64,000 bases of DNA from Mycobacterium arosiense ATCC BAA-1401 = DSM 45069 (GTDB taxonomy: Bacteria; Actinomycetota; Actinomycetes; Mycobacteriales; Mycobacteriaceae): NCBI RefSeq assembly GCF_002086125.1, contig NZ_MVHG01000007.1, forward strand, positions 1 to 64,000. Reading direction: 5' to 3'. Numbering within the stretch: position 1 is the stretch's first letter; each line of letters opens with the position of its first letter. Positions 53,630 to 63,647 of this stretch are shown here, piece after piece. The translations under genes were made by a program, and so were the position numbers. The notes beneath the pieces were generated by a model that had not been told where the DNA came from, searched no databases, and saw only the letters and a program-made list of their open reading frames with translations.

Positions 53630-54108
53630 AAAAGATTACGACACTGGGCGTTTGTTTCATCGTCGGCATAGAACTGTTGGCGCTGACCCAGCATGATCGA
53701 CGCTGGGTGTTGGCGGCCTCCGGTGTGGGGCTGGCGCTGGTGCTGCTCACCCTGCGTCGTGCGCTGGGGCGGGGTCCCGATGCCGACGCGGAGCCGAGCG
53801 CCGATGATCTCGGAGATTCGTTGCGCCGCTGGCTTGCCACCACCGAGACGACGATCCGGTGGTCGGAGTCGACGCGGGCCGACTGGGATCGGCACCTGCG
53901 CCCGATGCTCGCCCGCCGGTACGAGATGACAACTGGCCAAAGGCGATCCAAGGATTCCGAGGCGTATCACGCAACCGGGCGCATGCTTTTCGGTGTGGAA
54001 CTGTGGGAATGGGTCAATCCCAACAACGTCACCCGCAGCGGTGATCGCCAACCCGGCCCGGGCCGTGCGGCGTTGCAGGAGATTCTGCAGAAGCTGGAGC
54101 AGGTATGA
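53626..54108 (+). CDS. Small membrane protein, Rv3165c-like
   Basis: 160 residues with two N-terminal helices (TLGVCFIVGIELLALTQ and WVLAASGVGLALVLLTLR) and a polar C-terminal part (RWLATTETTIRWSESTRADW, RYEMTTGQRRSKDSEAYHAT). No known domain. ATGA overlap with the DUF4129 gene and the downstream moxR gene indicate one operon, conserved in mycobacteria. It may serve as membrane partner of the MoxR/DUF58 system (inference). Confidence 0.75.
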   Translation: MKKITTLGVCFIVGIELLALTQHDRRWVLAASGVGLALVLLTLRRALGRGPDADAEPSADDLGDSLRRWLATTETTIRWSESTRADWDRHLRPMLARRYEMTTGQRRSKDSEAYHATGRMLFGVELWEWVNPNNVTRSGDRQPGPGRAALQEILQKLEQV

Positions 54109-54127
54109 CAGGAGGCGCGATCCCAAC

Positions 54128-55105
54128 ATGACGCTGCCGGCCGCCACCACGACCGCCCACTGCGAGGCGATTCTCGACGAGATAGAACGCGTGGTGGTGG
54201 GGAAACGATCCGCGTTGCGGCTCATCCTCACCACTGTCCTGGCGCGCGGCCACATCCTCATCGAAGACCTGCCCGGCCTGGGCAAGACGCTGATCGCGAG
54301 ATCTTTTGCCGCGGCGCTGGGGCTGCAATTCACCCGAGTGCAGTTCACCCCCGACCTGTTGCCCGCGGACCTGCTCGGCTCGACGATCTACGACATGCAG
54401 TCCGGCCGCTTCGCGTTCCGGCCCGGCCCCATCTTCACCAACTTGTTGCTGGCCGACGAGATCAATCGCACACCGCCGAAGACCCAGGCGGCGCTGCTGG
54501 AGGCGATGGCCGAAGGGCAAGTGAGCATCGACGGCGAAACGCACCAGCTGCCAAAGCCTTTCATTGTGCTGGCCACTGACAACCCGATCGAGTACGAGGG
54601 CACGTATCCGCTGCCCGAGGCGCAACTCGACCGGTTCGCGATCCGGCTGGAACTGCGGTATCTCAGCGAGCGGGACGAGGCGTCGATGCTGCGCCGCCGC
54701 CTCGAACGCGGTTCGGCCGAACCGACGGTCGACCAGGTGGTGGACGCGCGCGACCTGCTGGCCATGCGTGAATCTGTCGAGCAGGTGACCGTGCACGAAG
54801 ACGTCCTGCATTACGTGGTGTCGCTGGCCAACGCCACGCGGCACCACCCGCAGGTCGCGGTCGGGGCCAGCCCCCGCGCCGAACTCGATTTGGTCCAGCT
54901 CGCCCGCGCCCGCGCGCTGCTGCTCGGACGCGACTACGTCATCCCCGAGGACGTGAAGGCGCTCGCCATCGCGGCGGTCTCGCACCGAATCACCCTGCGC
55001 CCGGAGATGTGGGTACGAAAAATCCAGGGCGCCGACGTCATCGCAGAGCTGTTGCACCGCCTGCCGGTGCCCCGCACCGGCGCCGGCGCCGGTGAGATCG
55101 GATGA
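54128..55105 (+). CDS. moxR3: MoxR-family AAA+ ATPase
   Basis: 325 residues. Walker A is EDLPGLGKTLIARSFAAALG, with Walker B LLADEINRTPPKTQAALLEA, sensor 1 in IVLATDNPIEYEGTYPLPEA and the arginine finger region LDRFAIRLELRYLSERDEAS. The C-terminal lid has GASPRAELDLVQLARARALL. MoxR ATPases act as chaperones for metal or cofactor insertion with VWA and DUF58 partners. Gene order with DUF58 and nuo genes is that of M. tuberculosis moxR3 (Rv3164c). GGAGG lies 13 nt before the ATG, a rather long spacing. Confidence 0.9.
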   Translation: MTLPAATTTAHCEAILDEIERVVVGKRSALRLILTTVLARGHILIEDLPGLGKTLIARSFAAALGLQFTRVQFTPDLLPADLLGSTIYDMQSGRFAFRPGPIFTNLLLADEINRTPPKTQAALLEAMAEGQVSIDGETHQLPKPFIVLATDNPIEYEGTYPLPEAQLDRFAIRLELRYLSERDEASMLRRRLERGSAEPTVDQVVDARDLLAMRESVEQVTVHEDVLHYVVSLANATRHHPQVAVGASPRAELDLVQLARARALLLGRDYVIPEDVKALAIAAVSHRITLRPEMWVRKIQGADVIAELLHRLPVPRTGAGAGEIG

Positions 55106-55112
55106 GCCCCGC

Positions 55113-56372
55113 ATGACCCACAGCACGGCGGTCGAGTTCCGCTGGCGGGCATCGGAGTTGACGCGAGCCATCGCCACGTGCGCGGGGTTCGCGATCGCCG
55201 CGGCGGTGATCGGAGGCCGGTGGCAGCTGATCGCCTTCGCCGCGCCGCTGGTGGGCGTGTTGAGCTCGATCAGCTGGCAGCGCCCGGCGCCGGCGATCCG
55301 GGTGCACGGTGAACCCGACACCCAGCGATGCTTCGAAGACGAGCAGGCACGCGTCAGGGTGTGGGTGACGGACGAAGCTGGGGCGTCGGCCGTGCAGCTT
55401 ACGGTTCCGGACATAGCGGGCATGGAGCTCGACGTCCCGGAATTCGATGGGGAGCAAGCGAGAACGGTCACGGCGACCGCGCGTCGCTGGGGCAGGTATT
55501 CGGTCGAGGTTCGCGTCGATGTCGTCGCCCGCGGTGGGCTGCTCACCGGAACGGCCGTCGTCGGGGCCGCCGAGGTCATCGTGTTCCCGTTGACGCCGCC
55601 GCAGCCCACTCCCATCCCGCAGACCGAGCTGCTCGACCGGTTGGGTGCCCACCTGACTCGTCATATCGGGCCGGGTGTGGAATACGCCGACATTCGTCCC
55701 TACGTGCCCGGTGACCAACTGCGCGCGGTGAATTGGCCCGTCAGCGCTCGCCGGGGCCAACTGCACGTGACACAGCGGTTGACTGACCGTGCGGCCGACG
55801 TGGTGGTGCTCGTCGATGGCTACCGGCAGCCGGCCGGGCCGGCGACCGAGGCCACCGAACGGGCCGTGCGCGGTGCGGCGCAAGTGGTGCAAACCGCGTT
55901 GCGCCATGGTGACCGGGCCGGCATCGTCGCCCTCGGGGGCAACCACCCGCGATGGCTGGGAGCCGACATCGGGCAGCGCCAGTTCTATCGGGTGCTCGAC
56001 ACCGTCCTTCGCGCCGGTGGCCGGTTCGAGCACACCACGGGCACGTTGGCGCCCCGCGCGGCGGTTCCCGCCGGGGCGATCGTCATCGCGTTCTCCACGC
56101 TGCTCGACACCGAATTCGCCTTGGCCCTCATCAATCTGCGCAAGCGGGGCCATGTGGTGCTCGCCGTCGACATTCTCGACACTTCGCCGTTCGAGGACGA
56201 ACAGGACCCCCTGGTGGATCGAATGTGGGCGTTGCAGCGCTCCGCGATGTATCGCGACATGGCCACCATCGGCGTGGATATCGTGTCGTGGCCCGGCGAT
56301 GGCGGCCTGGAGCAGTCGATGGGTGTGTTGCCGGATCGGCGACGGCGGGTGCGGGGGAGGCTTCGTGGCTGA
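55113..56372 (+). CDS. DUF58 domain protein, Rv3163c-like
   Basis: 419 residues from the ATG at 55113. Two N-terminal transmembrane helices (TCAGFAIAAAVIGGRWQLIA, region 20-55), a beta-rich part and the DUF58 core GVEYADIRPYVPGDQLRAVN followed by WPVSARRGQLHV, the family signature (YxPGDxxRxIxW). A VWA-like fold follows (VVVLVDGYRQPAGPATEATE, AIVIAFSTLLDTEFALALIN). DUF58 proteins are the usual partners of MoxR ATPases. It overlaps the next gene by 8 nt. Confidence 0.88.
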   Translation: MTHSTAVEFRWRASELTRAIATCAGFAIAAAVIGGRWQLIAFAAPLVGVLSSISWQRPAPAIRVHGEPDTQRCFEDEQARVRVWVTDEAGASAVQLTVPDIAGMELDVPEFDGEQARTVTATARRWGRYSVEVRVDVVARGGLLTGTAVVGAAEVIVFPLTPPQPTPIPQTELLDRLGAHLTRHIGPGVEYADIRPYVPGDQLRAVNWPVSARRGQLHVTQRLTDRAADVVVLVDGYRQPAGPATEATERAVRGAAQVVQTALRHGDRAGIVALGGNHPRWLGADIGQRQFYRVLDTVLRAGGRFEHTTGTLAPRAAVPAGAIVIAFSTLLDTEFALALINLRKRGHVVLAVDILDTSPFEDEQDPLVDRMWALQRSAMYRDMATIGVDIVSWPGDGGLEQSMGVLPDRRRRVRGRLRG

Positions 56373-56829
56373 CGGCGGCGCGGGGGGCTTGACACGGGTC
56401 GGGGCGCCCGCGTTCGCGACGGGCTTCGGCCTGCTCATGGTGGGGCTGGCCGCCGGCGGCTGGCACGAGTCCGCGATCGCCGCGTGGCCGGCCGCGCTCA
56501 TCGCGGTCGCGGCTGGGATCGTATTCCGTCCGGCCGCAACGGTTGCCGTGCTGTTGGCGGCCGTCACGGTCCTGCTGTCCAGCCCGCCGGTGATGTTCGT
56601 CGCGCTGTCCGGTTTGTGCGCCGCCGCCTACCTGGTGTGTCGCCATGCGGTCGGCACGACGGCGCTCGTGGTGCTGGACAGCTGGCCGACCGCGCTTGGC
56701 GCCGTCGGGTTTACGGTCGCCGGGTTGGTCGCGACGTCGTTTCCCCTGCAGTTGCCCTGGTTGCCGCTGGTCGCCCCGCTGGCGGCGCTGCTGATCTACC
56801 TGCTGGCCGTCCGGCCGTTCATGGACTGA
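56365..56829 (+). CDS. Integral membrane protein, Rv3162c-like
   Basis: 154 residues, GTG start with GGGGGAGG upstream and an 8-nt overlap with the DUF58 gene. Almost entirely hydrophobic with about five helices (FATGFGLLMVGLAAGGW, AAWPAALIAVAAGIVF, ATVAVLLAAVTVLLS, VMFVALSGLCAAAYLV, LPLVAPLAALLIYLLAV). No known domain. Last gene of the moxR3 operon, convergent with nuoN; the 21 nt between the stops has no hairpin that I see. Confidence 0.78.
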   Translation: MADGGAGGLTRVGAPAFATGFGLLMVGLAAGGWHESAIAAWPAALIAVAAGIVFRPAATVAVLLAAVTVLLSSPPVMFVALSGLCAAAYLVCRHAVGTTALVVLDSWPTALGAVGFTVAGLVATSFPLQLPWLPLVAPLAALLIYLLAVRPFMD

Positions 56830-56850
56830 CCGCTGTCGACGGGCGCTGCG

Positions 56851-58440
56851 TCAGTGCAGCAGCTGGGCGGCCTGGTCGGCCAGATCGAGCACCGGCTGCG
56901 GGAAGATGCCCAACACCACGGTGATCGCGGCGCACACCGCGATCGCGGCCTTGCTCAAGATGCCCGGCGCCACCACGTGCGGCGTGTCGTCGGTCGCTTC
57001 GGTGAAGAACATCGACACGATCACCCGCACGTAGAAGTAGGCGGCCACCCCGCTCGCGACCACACCGACGATCACCAGCGGCACGGCACCACCCGCGGCG
57101 GCGGCCTTGAACACGGCGAGCTTGCTGACGAATCCGCTCGTTAGGGGGATACCGGCGAAGGCCAACAAAAACATCGAAAACATCACGCCCACAATGGGGG
57201 AGCGCTGCCCCAGCCCCGCCCAGTGCGAGAGCGCGGCGTCCTCGACTCCGTCAGCGTCGCGGATCAGGCCGACGATGGCGAACGCGCCGACGGTGCTGAA
57301 GCTGTAGGCCAGCAGATAGAACAGCGTGGCGGACAGGCCCGTGTGGTTGTCGGCGATGACGCCGGTGAGGATGAATCCGACGTGGGCCACCGACGAGTAG
57401 GCCAGCATGCGTTTGACGTCGGTCTGGTTCACCGCCGTGATGGTGCCCACCGCCATCGTCAGAATGGAGATGGCCCACAGGACCGGGCGCCACTGATCGT
57501 GCAGCGGCGGTAGCGCCACGTAGATAACCCGCAGCAGCGCACCGAAAGCCGCCACCTTGGTGGCGGCCGCCATGAACCCGGTGATGGGGGTGGGCGCGCC
57601 CTGGTACACGTCGGGGATCCACGAATGGAACGGAACGGCGCCGACCTTGAACAGCAGGCCGACCGACAGTAGCGCCACACCGACCAGCGCCATCGACGTA
57701 TCACCCTGTGTGGCGAGCGCATCGCGGATGCCGGTCAACAGCAGCGTGCCGGTCGCGCCGTACAGCAGCGCCACGCCGTACAGGAAGAACGCCGACGAAA
57801 ACGCGCCCAGCAGAAAGTACTTCATCGCGGCTTCTTGCGACAGCAGGCGGCGATGACGGGCCAGGCCGCACATCAGGTACAGCGGCAATGACAACACTTC
57901 CAGCGCGACGAACATGGTCAACAGGTCGTTGGAGGCGGGAAAGACCATCATGCCGCCGACAGACAGCAGCGCCAGCGGAAACAGCTCCGTCTGGGCGGCT
58001 CCGGCCCGCTCGGCGTCCCGCTCGGCATCACTGTCGGGTACCGCCGACGCCTGCGGCGTGAAGGCGTCCAGGCCGCCCGAACCGGCCGTGCCGACGCCCA
58101 CGGAGACCTTGCGCCCCGCCCTGGTCTGGGTGCGTTCGGCGATGAAGACGACTGCCATCACCGCGACCAGCAGCACGGTGCCCTGCAGGAACAGCGTCGG
58201 GCGGTCGATAGCCATGGCGCCCAACACCGCGACGCGCCCCGTGCTCGGGATCGTGCGGCTCACGGCGATGACCGCGACGAACGCCGCGATCAACCCGCCA
58301 AGCGCGAGCGTCACCTGCGCGGTGTAGCGAATTCGCCTGGGCAGGAAGGCCTCTGCGAGGACGGCCACCACGGCGACGCCGAACACGATGAGCGTCGGGC
58401 ACAGCAGGAAATACTGGATGCTCGGGGTTGGGAGGGTCAT
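56851..58440 (-). CDS. nuoN: NADH-quinone oxidoreductase subunit N
   Basis: 529 residues with about 14 membrane helices, one of the three antiporter-like proton-pumping subunits of complex I. Conserved PLALLSVGGMMVFPASNDLLT and FVALEVLSLPLYLMCGLARH (the essential Glu) are followed by KYFLLGAFSSAFFLYGVALL, AAATKVAAFGALLRV and the lysine-bearing YSSVAHVGFILTGV. An extra charged loop at about 115-145 (RAGRKVSVGVGTAGSGGL) is typical of mycobacteria. Last gene of the nuo operon; its ATG overlaps the nuoM stop. Confidence 0.96.
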   Translation of the reverse strand: MTLPTPSIQYFLLCPTLIVFGVAVVAVLAEAFLPRRIRYTAQVTLALGGLIAAFVAVIAVSRTIPSTGRVAVLGAMAIDRPTLFLQGTVLLVAVMAVVFIAERTQTRAGRKVSVGVGTAGSGGLDAFTPQASAVPDSDAERDAERAGAAQTELFPLALLSVGGMMVFPASNDLLTMFVALEVLSLPLYLMCGLARHRRLLSQEAAMKYFLLGAFSSAFFLYGVALLYGATGTLLLTGIRDALATQGDTSMALVGVALLSVGLLFKVGAVPFHSWIPDVYQGAPTPITGFMAAATKVAAFGALLRVIYVALPPLHDQWRPVLWAISILTMAVGTITAVNQTDVKRMLAYSSVAHVGFILTGVIADNHTGLSATLFYLLAYSFSTVGAFAIVGLIRDADGVEDAALSHWAGLGQRSPIVGVMFSMFLLAFAGIPLTSGFVSKLAVFKAAAAGGAVPLVIVGVVASGVAAYFYVRVIVSMFFTEATDDTPHVVAPGILSKAAIAVCAAITVVLGIFPQPVLDLADQAAQLLH

Positions 58441-60020
58441 CGCGGTCCTTCGGCGGTCCGGGGTAGGTCGGCCGGCCTGGGTGTCGCCATGGGGACGGTC
58501 GGCTTGGGGTCATGCTGGCCGATGGTGGTCATGGTGTTCTCCACGGCGGAATTGATGATGTCGAGCACCGGCTTGGGATAAATGCCGAGCACCAGCAGTA
58601 GCGCGATCAACGGTGCAACGACGATCAATTCGCGGGCGCGCAGGTCGCCGATCTTCTCGTTGCCGCCGGCGACCGGCCCGGTCATCATTCGCTGGTAGAG
58701 CCACAACATGTAGACGGCCGACAGCACCAGCGCGGTGACCCCGAATGCAGCCGCCAGCCAGTATCGGTTGAAAGTTCCCAACAGGACCAGGAATTCGCTG
58801 ATAAACGGCGCCAACCCGGGCAGTGACAGGGTGGCCATGGCCGACACCAGGAAGGTGCCCGCCAGTATGGGCGCCACCTTCTGCACGCCGCCGTAGTCGG
58901 CGATCGCGCGGCTGCCGTGCCTCGATATCAGGAAACCGGCGATCAGGAACACCGCGGCCGTGGACAGGCCGTGGTTGAGCATGTACAGCGTCGACCCGCT
59001 CTGTCCCTGACTGGTCATCACGAAGATGCCCAGGATGATGAACCCGAAGTGCGAGATCGAGGTGTAGGCGATCAGCCGCATGATGTCGGTCTGGCCGATG
59101 GCGACGATCGCGCCGTAGATCACCCCCATGACCGCCAGCACCACGATCAGCGGCCGGAAATACGTTGAGGCGCCGGGGAACAGCTGCAGGCAGTACCGCA
59201 GCATGCCGAAGGTGCCGACCTTGTCCATCACCGCCATCATCAGCACCGCGGTCGCCGGGGTGGCCTCGACCGCGGCGTCGGGCAGCCAGCGGTGGAACGG
59301 CCAGAGCGGGGCCTTGATCGCGAACGCGAACATGAAGCCCAAAAACAGCGCCTTGAACACCGCGGAGTCCGCGCCGTAGTGGCCCGAGGCGACGCCGGCC
59401 ACGATCTCGCGGAAGTCGAAGGTGCCCGAACCGTGCTGCGAGGTCACCACGTACAGCCCGATCACCGCGGCCAGCATGATCAACCCGCCGAACAGGTTGT
59501 ACAACAAGAACTTCACGGCCGCGCGCGACCTGCCGGCCCCACCGCCGAAACCCCCGATCAGGAAGTACATCGGGATGAGCATCGCCTCGAAGAACACGTA
59601 GAACAGCAACACGTCGAGCGCAATCACCGAGATCAACACCATCGACTCGATCGCCAGCGTCAGCGCGACATAGGCGTGGACGCCGCGGGTACGGCCGCCG
59701 CCGTCGTTCCAGCCCGCCACCTGCAGCACCGGAATCAGCACCGCGGTCAGCAGCACCAGCACCACCGCGATGCCGTCGACGCCCAGGGTGTAGCCGGCGC
59801 CGAACGCCGGGATCCACTGATGGCTTTCGACGAATTGGTAAGGCGCGCCGCCGCTTTTGAACCCGACCGTGACGACGATCGCCACGGCCAGGGTCGCGAC
59901 GCCGAAGACCAGACCCGTCCATTTGGCGAGCTGTCGCAACCCGGGCGGGGTGAGGATGATCAACACCGAGCCGACCAGCGGCACCAGCCACAACACGCTC
60001 AGCCATGGCACGTTATTCAC
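58437..60020 (-). CDS. nuoM: NADH-quinone oxidoreductase subunit M
   Basis: 527 residues, antiporter-like subunit of the complex I membrane arm. VFFEAMLIPMYFLIGGFGGG with the conserved Glu, KFLLYNLFGGLIMLAAVIGL, AIKAPLWPFHRWLPDAAVEA with the Lys and YTSISHFGFIILGIFVMTSQ are present. It starts with GTG at 60020, 73 nt after nuoL. About 14 membrane helices are expected. It pumps protons together with NuoL and NuoN. Confidence 0.96.
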   Translation of the reverse strand: MNNVPWLSVLWLVPLVGSVLIILTPPGLRQLAKWTGLVFGVATLAVAIVVTVGFKSGGAPYQFVESHQWIPAFGAGYTLGVDGIAVVLVLLTAVLIPVLQVAGWNDGGGRTRGVHAYVALTLAIESMVLISVIALDVLLFYVFFEAMLIPMYFLIGGFGGGAGRSRAAVKFLLYNLFGGLIMLAAVIGLYVVTSQHGSGTFDFREIVAGVASGHYGADSAVFKALFLGFMFAFAIKAPLWPFHRWLPDAAVEATPATAVLMMAVMDKVGTFGMLRYCLQLFPGASTYFRPLIVVLAVMGVIYGAIVAIGQTDIMRLIAYTSISHFGFIILGIFVMTSQGQSGSTLYMLNHGLSTAAVFLIAGFLISRHGSRAIADYGGVQKVAPILAGTFLVSAMATLSLPGLAPFISEFLVLLGTFNRYWLAAAFGVTALVLSAVYMLWLYQRMMTGPVAGGNEKIGDLRARELIVVAPLIALLLVLGIYPKPVLDIINSAVENTMTTIGQHDPKPTVPMATPRPADLPRTAEGPR

Positions 60021-60093
60021 CGGCGCCGCTCCTCCTCATCGCTTCGTCCCCCGCGAGCGGGTGGCACCCCCGCTGCATCGTCGCCGGCGCGAA

Positions 60094-61980
60094 TCACCAC
60101 AGCCGCACCGCCAGAATCAGCGCGATCACCAGCACGGCGCCCGTCAGCATCGACAGCGCGTAGTTGCGGGCGAAACCGGTTTGCAGCGCCCGCAGCCGAT
60201 TCGACGTCGAACTCACCAGAGCCGCCAGCCCGTTGACCGAGCCGTCGACCCCCGCGTTGTCCACGTCGACGAGCGCCCGAGTCAGTTGCGCGCCGGGGCG
60301 CATGAACACCTCTTCGTTGAAGGCATCGCCATAGAAGTCGTTGCGTACCGCCGTCGTCAGGGGCGAGACCGAGAGCGGAGCCACCCGCGGGATCGGTGTC
60401 GTCGCATACAGCCGGTAGGCCACCGCGATGCCGATGACGACGACACCCAGCGCCAGCGCGGAGCTGACCCAGACCGGGAACGCGTGGGTGACTTCCTCGT
60501 GCTTTCCGACGACCGGCTCGAGCCAGCGCTGCAGGGTGCCGCCCACCGCCAGCAGGCCACCGGAGAACACCGAGCCGACGGCCAGCAGGATCATCGGCCA
60601 TGTCATCAGGCCGGGCGCCTCATGCGGGTGGCTGCCGGGACCCCAGCGCTTCTTGCCGAAGAAGGTCATCAGCATCACGCGCGTCATGTAGAACGCGGTG
60701 ACGCCGGCGCCCAGCAACGCAGCGCCACCCAGCAGGTACCCCTGCAAGCCACCGGCGGCGAGCGCCGCCTCGATGATGGCGTCTTTGGAGAAGTAGCCCG
60801 CAAAGGGCGGCACGCCGATGATCGCCAGGTAGCCCAGGCCGAAGGTGACGAACGTAATGGGCAGCGCCGCATGCAATCCGCCATAGCGGCGCATGTCCTG
60901 TTCCTCGTGCATCGCGTGAATCACCGCGCCGGAGCCGAGGAACAATCCGGCCTTGAAGAAGCCGTGGGTGAGCAGGTGCATGATCGCGAAGGCGTAGCCG
61001 GCCGGCCCGAGGCCCGCCGCCAGCACCATGTAGCCGATCTGGCTCATCGTCGACGCCGCCAGCGCCCGCTTGATGTCGTCCTTGGCGCACCCGATGAACG
61101 CGCCGAGCAGCAGCGTGACCGCGCCGACGATGACCACGGCCAGCCGGGCGTCGGGGGACAGGTTGTACAGCGGGTTGGACCGCACGATCAGATACACCCC
61201 GGCGGTCACCATGGTGGCGGCGTGGATGAGCGCGGACACCGGGGTGGGGCCCTCCATCGCGTCACCCAGCCAGGCCTGCAGTGGAACCTGGGCGGACTTG
61301 GCGCAGGCGCCCAACAGCAACAGCAATCCCATGGCCGTCAGCGCGCCGCGGCCCGCCGCCGGTGCGCCGGCGAACACCCCGGCGTATGACAGGGTGCCGA
61401 AAGTGCTGAACATCAAGAACATTCCCAGGGCCAGCCCGGCGTCGCCGACCCGGTTCATCACGAACGCCTTCTTGGCCGCGGTGGCCGCCGTCGGCTTGTG
61501 GTACCAGAACCCGATCAGGAGGTAGGACGCCAGGCCGACGCCCTCCCAGCCGACGTAGAGCACCGCATAGTTATCGGCGACGACCAGCAGCAGCATCGAC
61601 GCCAGAAACAGGTTGAGGTAGCCGAAAAACCTTCGGCGGTCGGGGTCTTCGGCCATGTAGGCGACCGAATAGATGTGGATCAGCGACCCGACCCCGGTGA
61701 TCAGCAGCACGAAACACACCGAGAGCTGGTCGATCTGCAGCCCGAGGTCGACCTGGAGCTGGCCGACCGGAATCCAGCTGAACACCTTCTGGTGGATGAA
61801 GCGGTGGTCGGCCGCGCGGCCGAGCAGCTCCGAGAGCAGGCTCAGGCCTAGCCCGAACGCCGCGAGGGCGGTGGCGCAGCCCAGCCAATGCCCCCAGCGG
61901 TCGGTGCGGCGCCCGCCGAACAGCAGGATTGCGGCGCCCGCCAATGGCAGCGCGACCAGCAGCCAGGTGTTTTGAGTCAT
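60094..61980 (-). CDS. nuoL: NADH-quinone oxidoreductase subunit L
   Basis: 628 residues, the distal antiporter-like subunit with the long lateral helix at its C-terminus ([40 protein letters not shown]). Core motifs are [20 protein letters not shown] (conserved Glu), [20 protein letters not shown] (Lys) and [36 protein letters not shown]. The ATG at 61980 is 10 nt after nuoK. No defect was seen in the conserved charged residues. Confidence 0.96.
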   Translation of the reverse strand: MTQNTWLLVALPLAGAAILLFGGRRTDRWGHWLGCATALAAFGLGLSLLSELLGRAADHRFIHQKVFSWIPVGQLQVDLGLQIDQLSVCFVLLITGVGSLIHIYSVAYMAEDPDRRRFFGYLNLFLASMLLLVVADNYAVLYVGWEGVGLASYLLIGFWYHKPTAATAAKKAFVMNRVGDAGLALGMFLMFSTFGTLSYAGVFAGAPAAGRGALTAMGLLLLLGACAKSAQVPLQAWLGDAMEGPTPVSALIHAATMVTAGVYLIVRSNPLYNLSPDARLAVVIVGAVTLLLGAFIGCAKDDIKRALAASTMSQIGYMVLAAGLGPAGYAFAIMHLLTHGFFKAGLFLGSGAVIHAMHEEQDMRRYGGLHAALPITFVTFGLGYLAIIGVPPFAGYFSKDAIIEAALAAGGLQGYLLGGAALLGAGVTAFYMTRVMLMTFFGKKRWGPGSHPHEAPGLMTWPMILLAVGSVFSGGLLAVGGTLQRWLEPVVGKHEEVTHAFPVWVSSALALGVVVIGIAVAYRLYATTPIPRVAPLSVSPLTTAVRNDFYGDAFNEEVFMRPGAQLTRALVDVDNAGVDGSVNGLAALVSSTSNRLRALQTGFARNYALSMLTGAVLVIALILAVRLW

Positions 61981-61990
61981 GTTGGCGTCT

Positions 61991-62290
61991 TCAGCCTTTG
62001 AGTAGGTTCGCGTCGTCGACGGACGCCGATTTGCGGGTACGGAAGATGGTCATGATGATGGCCAGGCCGATGACCACCTCGCAGGCGGCGACCACCATCG
62101 TGAAGAACGCGATCATCTGCCCGTCCAGGTGGCCGTGCATCCGCGCGAACGTGACGAACGCGAGGTTGACCGCGTTGAGCATCAGCTCCACGCACATGAA
62201 CATCACGATCGCGTTGCGGCGCAACAGCACACCGGAGGCGCCGATGGTGAACAGCAGCGCCGAAAGGTATAGGTAATTGGCCGGATTCAC
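61991..62290 (-). CDS. nuoK: NADH-quinone oxidoreductase subunit K
   Basis: 99 residues, three helices. The two glutamates are in [19 protein letters not shown] and [19 protein letters not shown], both essential for proton transfer in complex I. The GTG at 62290 overlaps the nuoJ stop (GTGA); an upstream reading would be a false extension. Confidence 0.95.
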   Translation of the reverse strand: MNPANYLYLSALLFTIGASGVLLRRNAIVMFMCVELMLNAVNLAFVTFARMHGHLDGQMIAFFTMVVAACEVVIGLAIIMTIFRTRKSASVDDANLLKG

Positions 62291-63105
62291 GATGTACCGC
62301 CTTGCGAAAGACTCGGGCTCGGCTCGGTGGACGGGGTCTGCTTTCCATCGGCGCCGCGGCTTTGCAGTATCGGCGACACCGAGAGCTTCGAGTACGAGCC
62401 GTCCGGCAGCAACGCGGCCACGTCGACCGCATTGTGCCGGGCGTACACGCCGGGGCTCGGCATCGGCGTGGGATGTCCGCCCGCCCGGAAACGTTCCTGG
62501 GAGAGCTCGCGCTGCGTCTTGCGGCGCTCGAAGCGCTCGCGGTGCGCCAGCACCATCGCGCCGACGGCCGCGGTGATCAGCAGCGCGCTGGTCAGCTCGA
62601 ACGCCCACAGGTACCGCGAAAAGATCAGCGCCGCCAGCCCTTCCACGTTGCCGTTGGCGTTGGCGGTGGTCAGGCCGGCGAAACCGCCGGTCGCCACGTT
62701 GCCGATGGCGGCGATGAGCAGAATGCCGAACCCGATACCCGCAGCGACTCCGGCGACGCGCTGACCGCGCAGTGTCTCCTTGAGCGATTCCGCGGAATCC
62801 ACACCGATGAGCATCAACACGAACAGGAACAGCATCATCACCGCGCCGGTGTAGACCACCACTTGGACCACACCCAAAAACAGCGCGTCCTGGACCATGT
62901 AGAAGATCGCCAGGATGATCATGGTCATCGCCAAGAACATCGCGGAATACACGGCGTTGACGGCGGTGACCACCCCGATCGCGCCGAGCACGGCCAGGAC
63001 GCCCAACACCCAAAATGCGACCGCTTCGCCGGTGGAGGTTCGGACGATGGTGTCGTGGGCAAAACTGGACGCCACGACGACGGCGTGGCCGGTCGATCCG
63101 GTCAC
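62287..63105 (-). CDS. nuoJ: NADH-quinone oxidoreductase subunit J
   Basis: 272 residues, longer than most because of a polar C-terminal extension ([20 protein letters not shown] and on), typical of mycobacteria. Five helices; [20 protein letters not shown] and [20 protein letters not shown] with the conserved Glu-free pi-bulge helix [10 protein letters not shown] are recognisable. GTG start at 63105 overlapping the nuoI stop. Part of the membrane arm near the quinone site. Confidence 0.94.
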   Translation of the reverse strand: MTGSTGHAVVVASSFAHDTIVRTSTGEAVAFWVLGVLAVLGAIGVVTAVNAVYSAMFLAMTMIILAIFYMVQDALFLGVVQVVVYTGAVMMLFLFVLMLIGVDSAESLKETLRGQRVAGVAAGIGFGILLIAAIGNVATGGFAGLTTANANGNVEGLAALIFSRYLWAFELTSALLITAAVGAMVLAHRERFERRKTQRELSQERFRAGGHPTPMPSPGVYARHNAVDVAALLPDGSYSKLSVSPILQSRGADGKQTPSTEPSPSLSQGGTS

Positions 63106-63647
63106 CGGGATTCTCCGGCCTGCTCGACCTTTCGCAACCCGTGCGCGGTCACATTGCCCTGGTAATAGTCCTTGTCGGTGGCGCCGGCGGCCCTCGGGTG
63201 GGGCGGCGCGAGCATGTCCTGCAGCAGCGGCGCCAGCAGCCGGTCCTTTTCGTAGATCAGGTCGGCGCGGTTGTCGTCGGCCATCTCATAGTCGTTGGTC
63301 ATCGTCAACGCCCGGGTCGGGCAGGCCTCGATGCACAGGCCGCAGCCGATGCATCGCAGATAGTTGATCTGGTAGACCCGGCCGTAGCGTTCGCCGGGCG
63401 AATACCTGAGCTCCTCGGTGTTGTCCGCGCCCTCGACGTAGATCGCGTCGGCCGGACAGGCCCAGGCGCACAATTCGCACCCGATGCACTTCTCCAGGCC
63501 GTCGGGGTAGCGGTTGAGCTGGTGGCGGCCGTGATAGCGCGGCGCGACGGGGCCCGGTTTTTCCGGATACTCCTCGGTGACATTCTTTTTGAACATCGAT
63601 CCGAACGTCACGCCGAATCCGGCCACGGCGTCCAAGAACTTAGCCAC
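63102..63647 (-). CDS. nuoI: NADH-quinone oxidoreductase subunit I
   Basis: 181 residues with two 4Fe-4S ferredoxin motifs, [18 protein letters not shown] and [18 protein letters not shown], which hold clusters N6a and N6b in the peripheral arm. [20 protein letters not shown] is the family N-terminal part. Starts with GTG at 63647, just after the nuoH stop. Ends in a GTGA overlap with nuoJ. Confidence 0.96.
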   Translation of the reverse strand: MAKFLDAVAGFGVTFGSMFKKNVTEEYPEKPGPVAPRYHGRHQLNRYPDGLEKCIGCELCAWACPADAIYVEGADNTEELRYSPGERYGRVYQINYLRCIGCGLCIEACPTRALTMTNDYEMADDNRADLIYEKDRLLAPLLQDMLAPPHPRAAGATDKDYYQGNVTAHGLRKVEQAGESR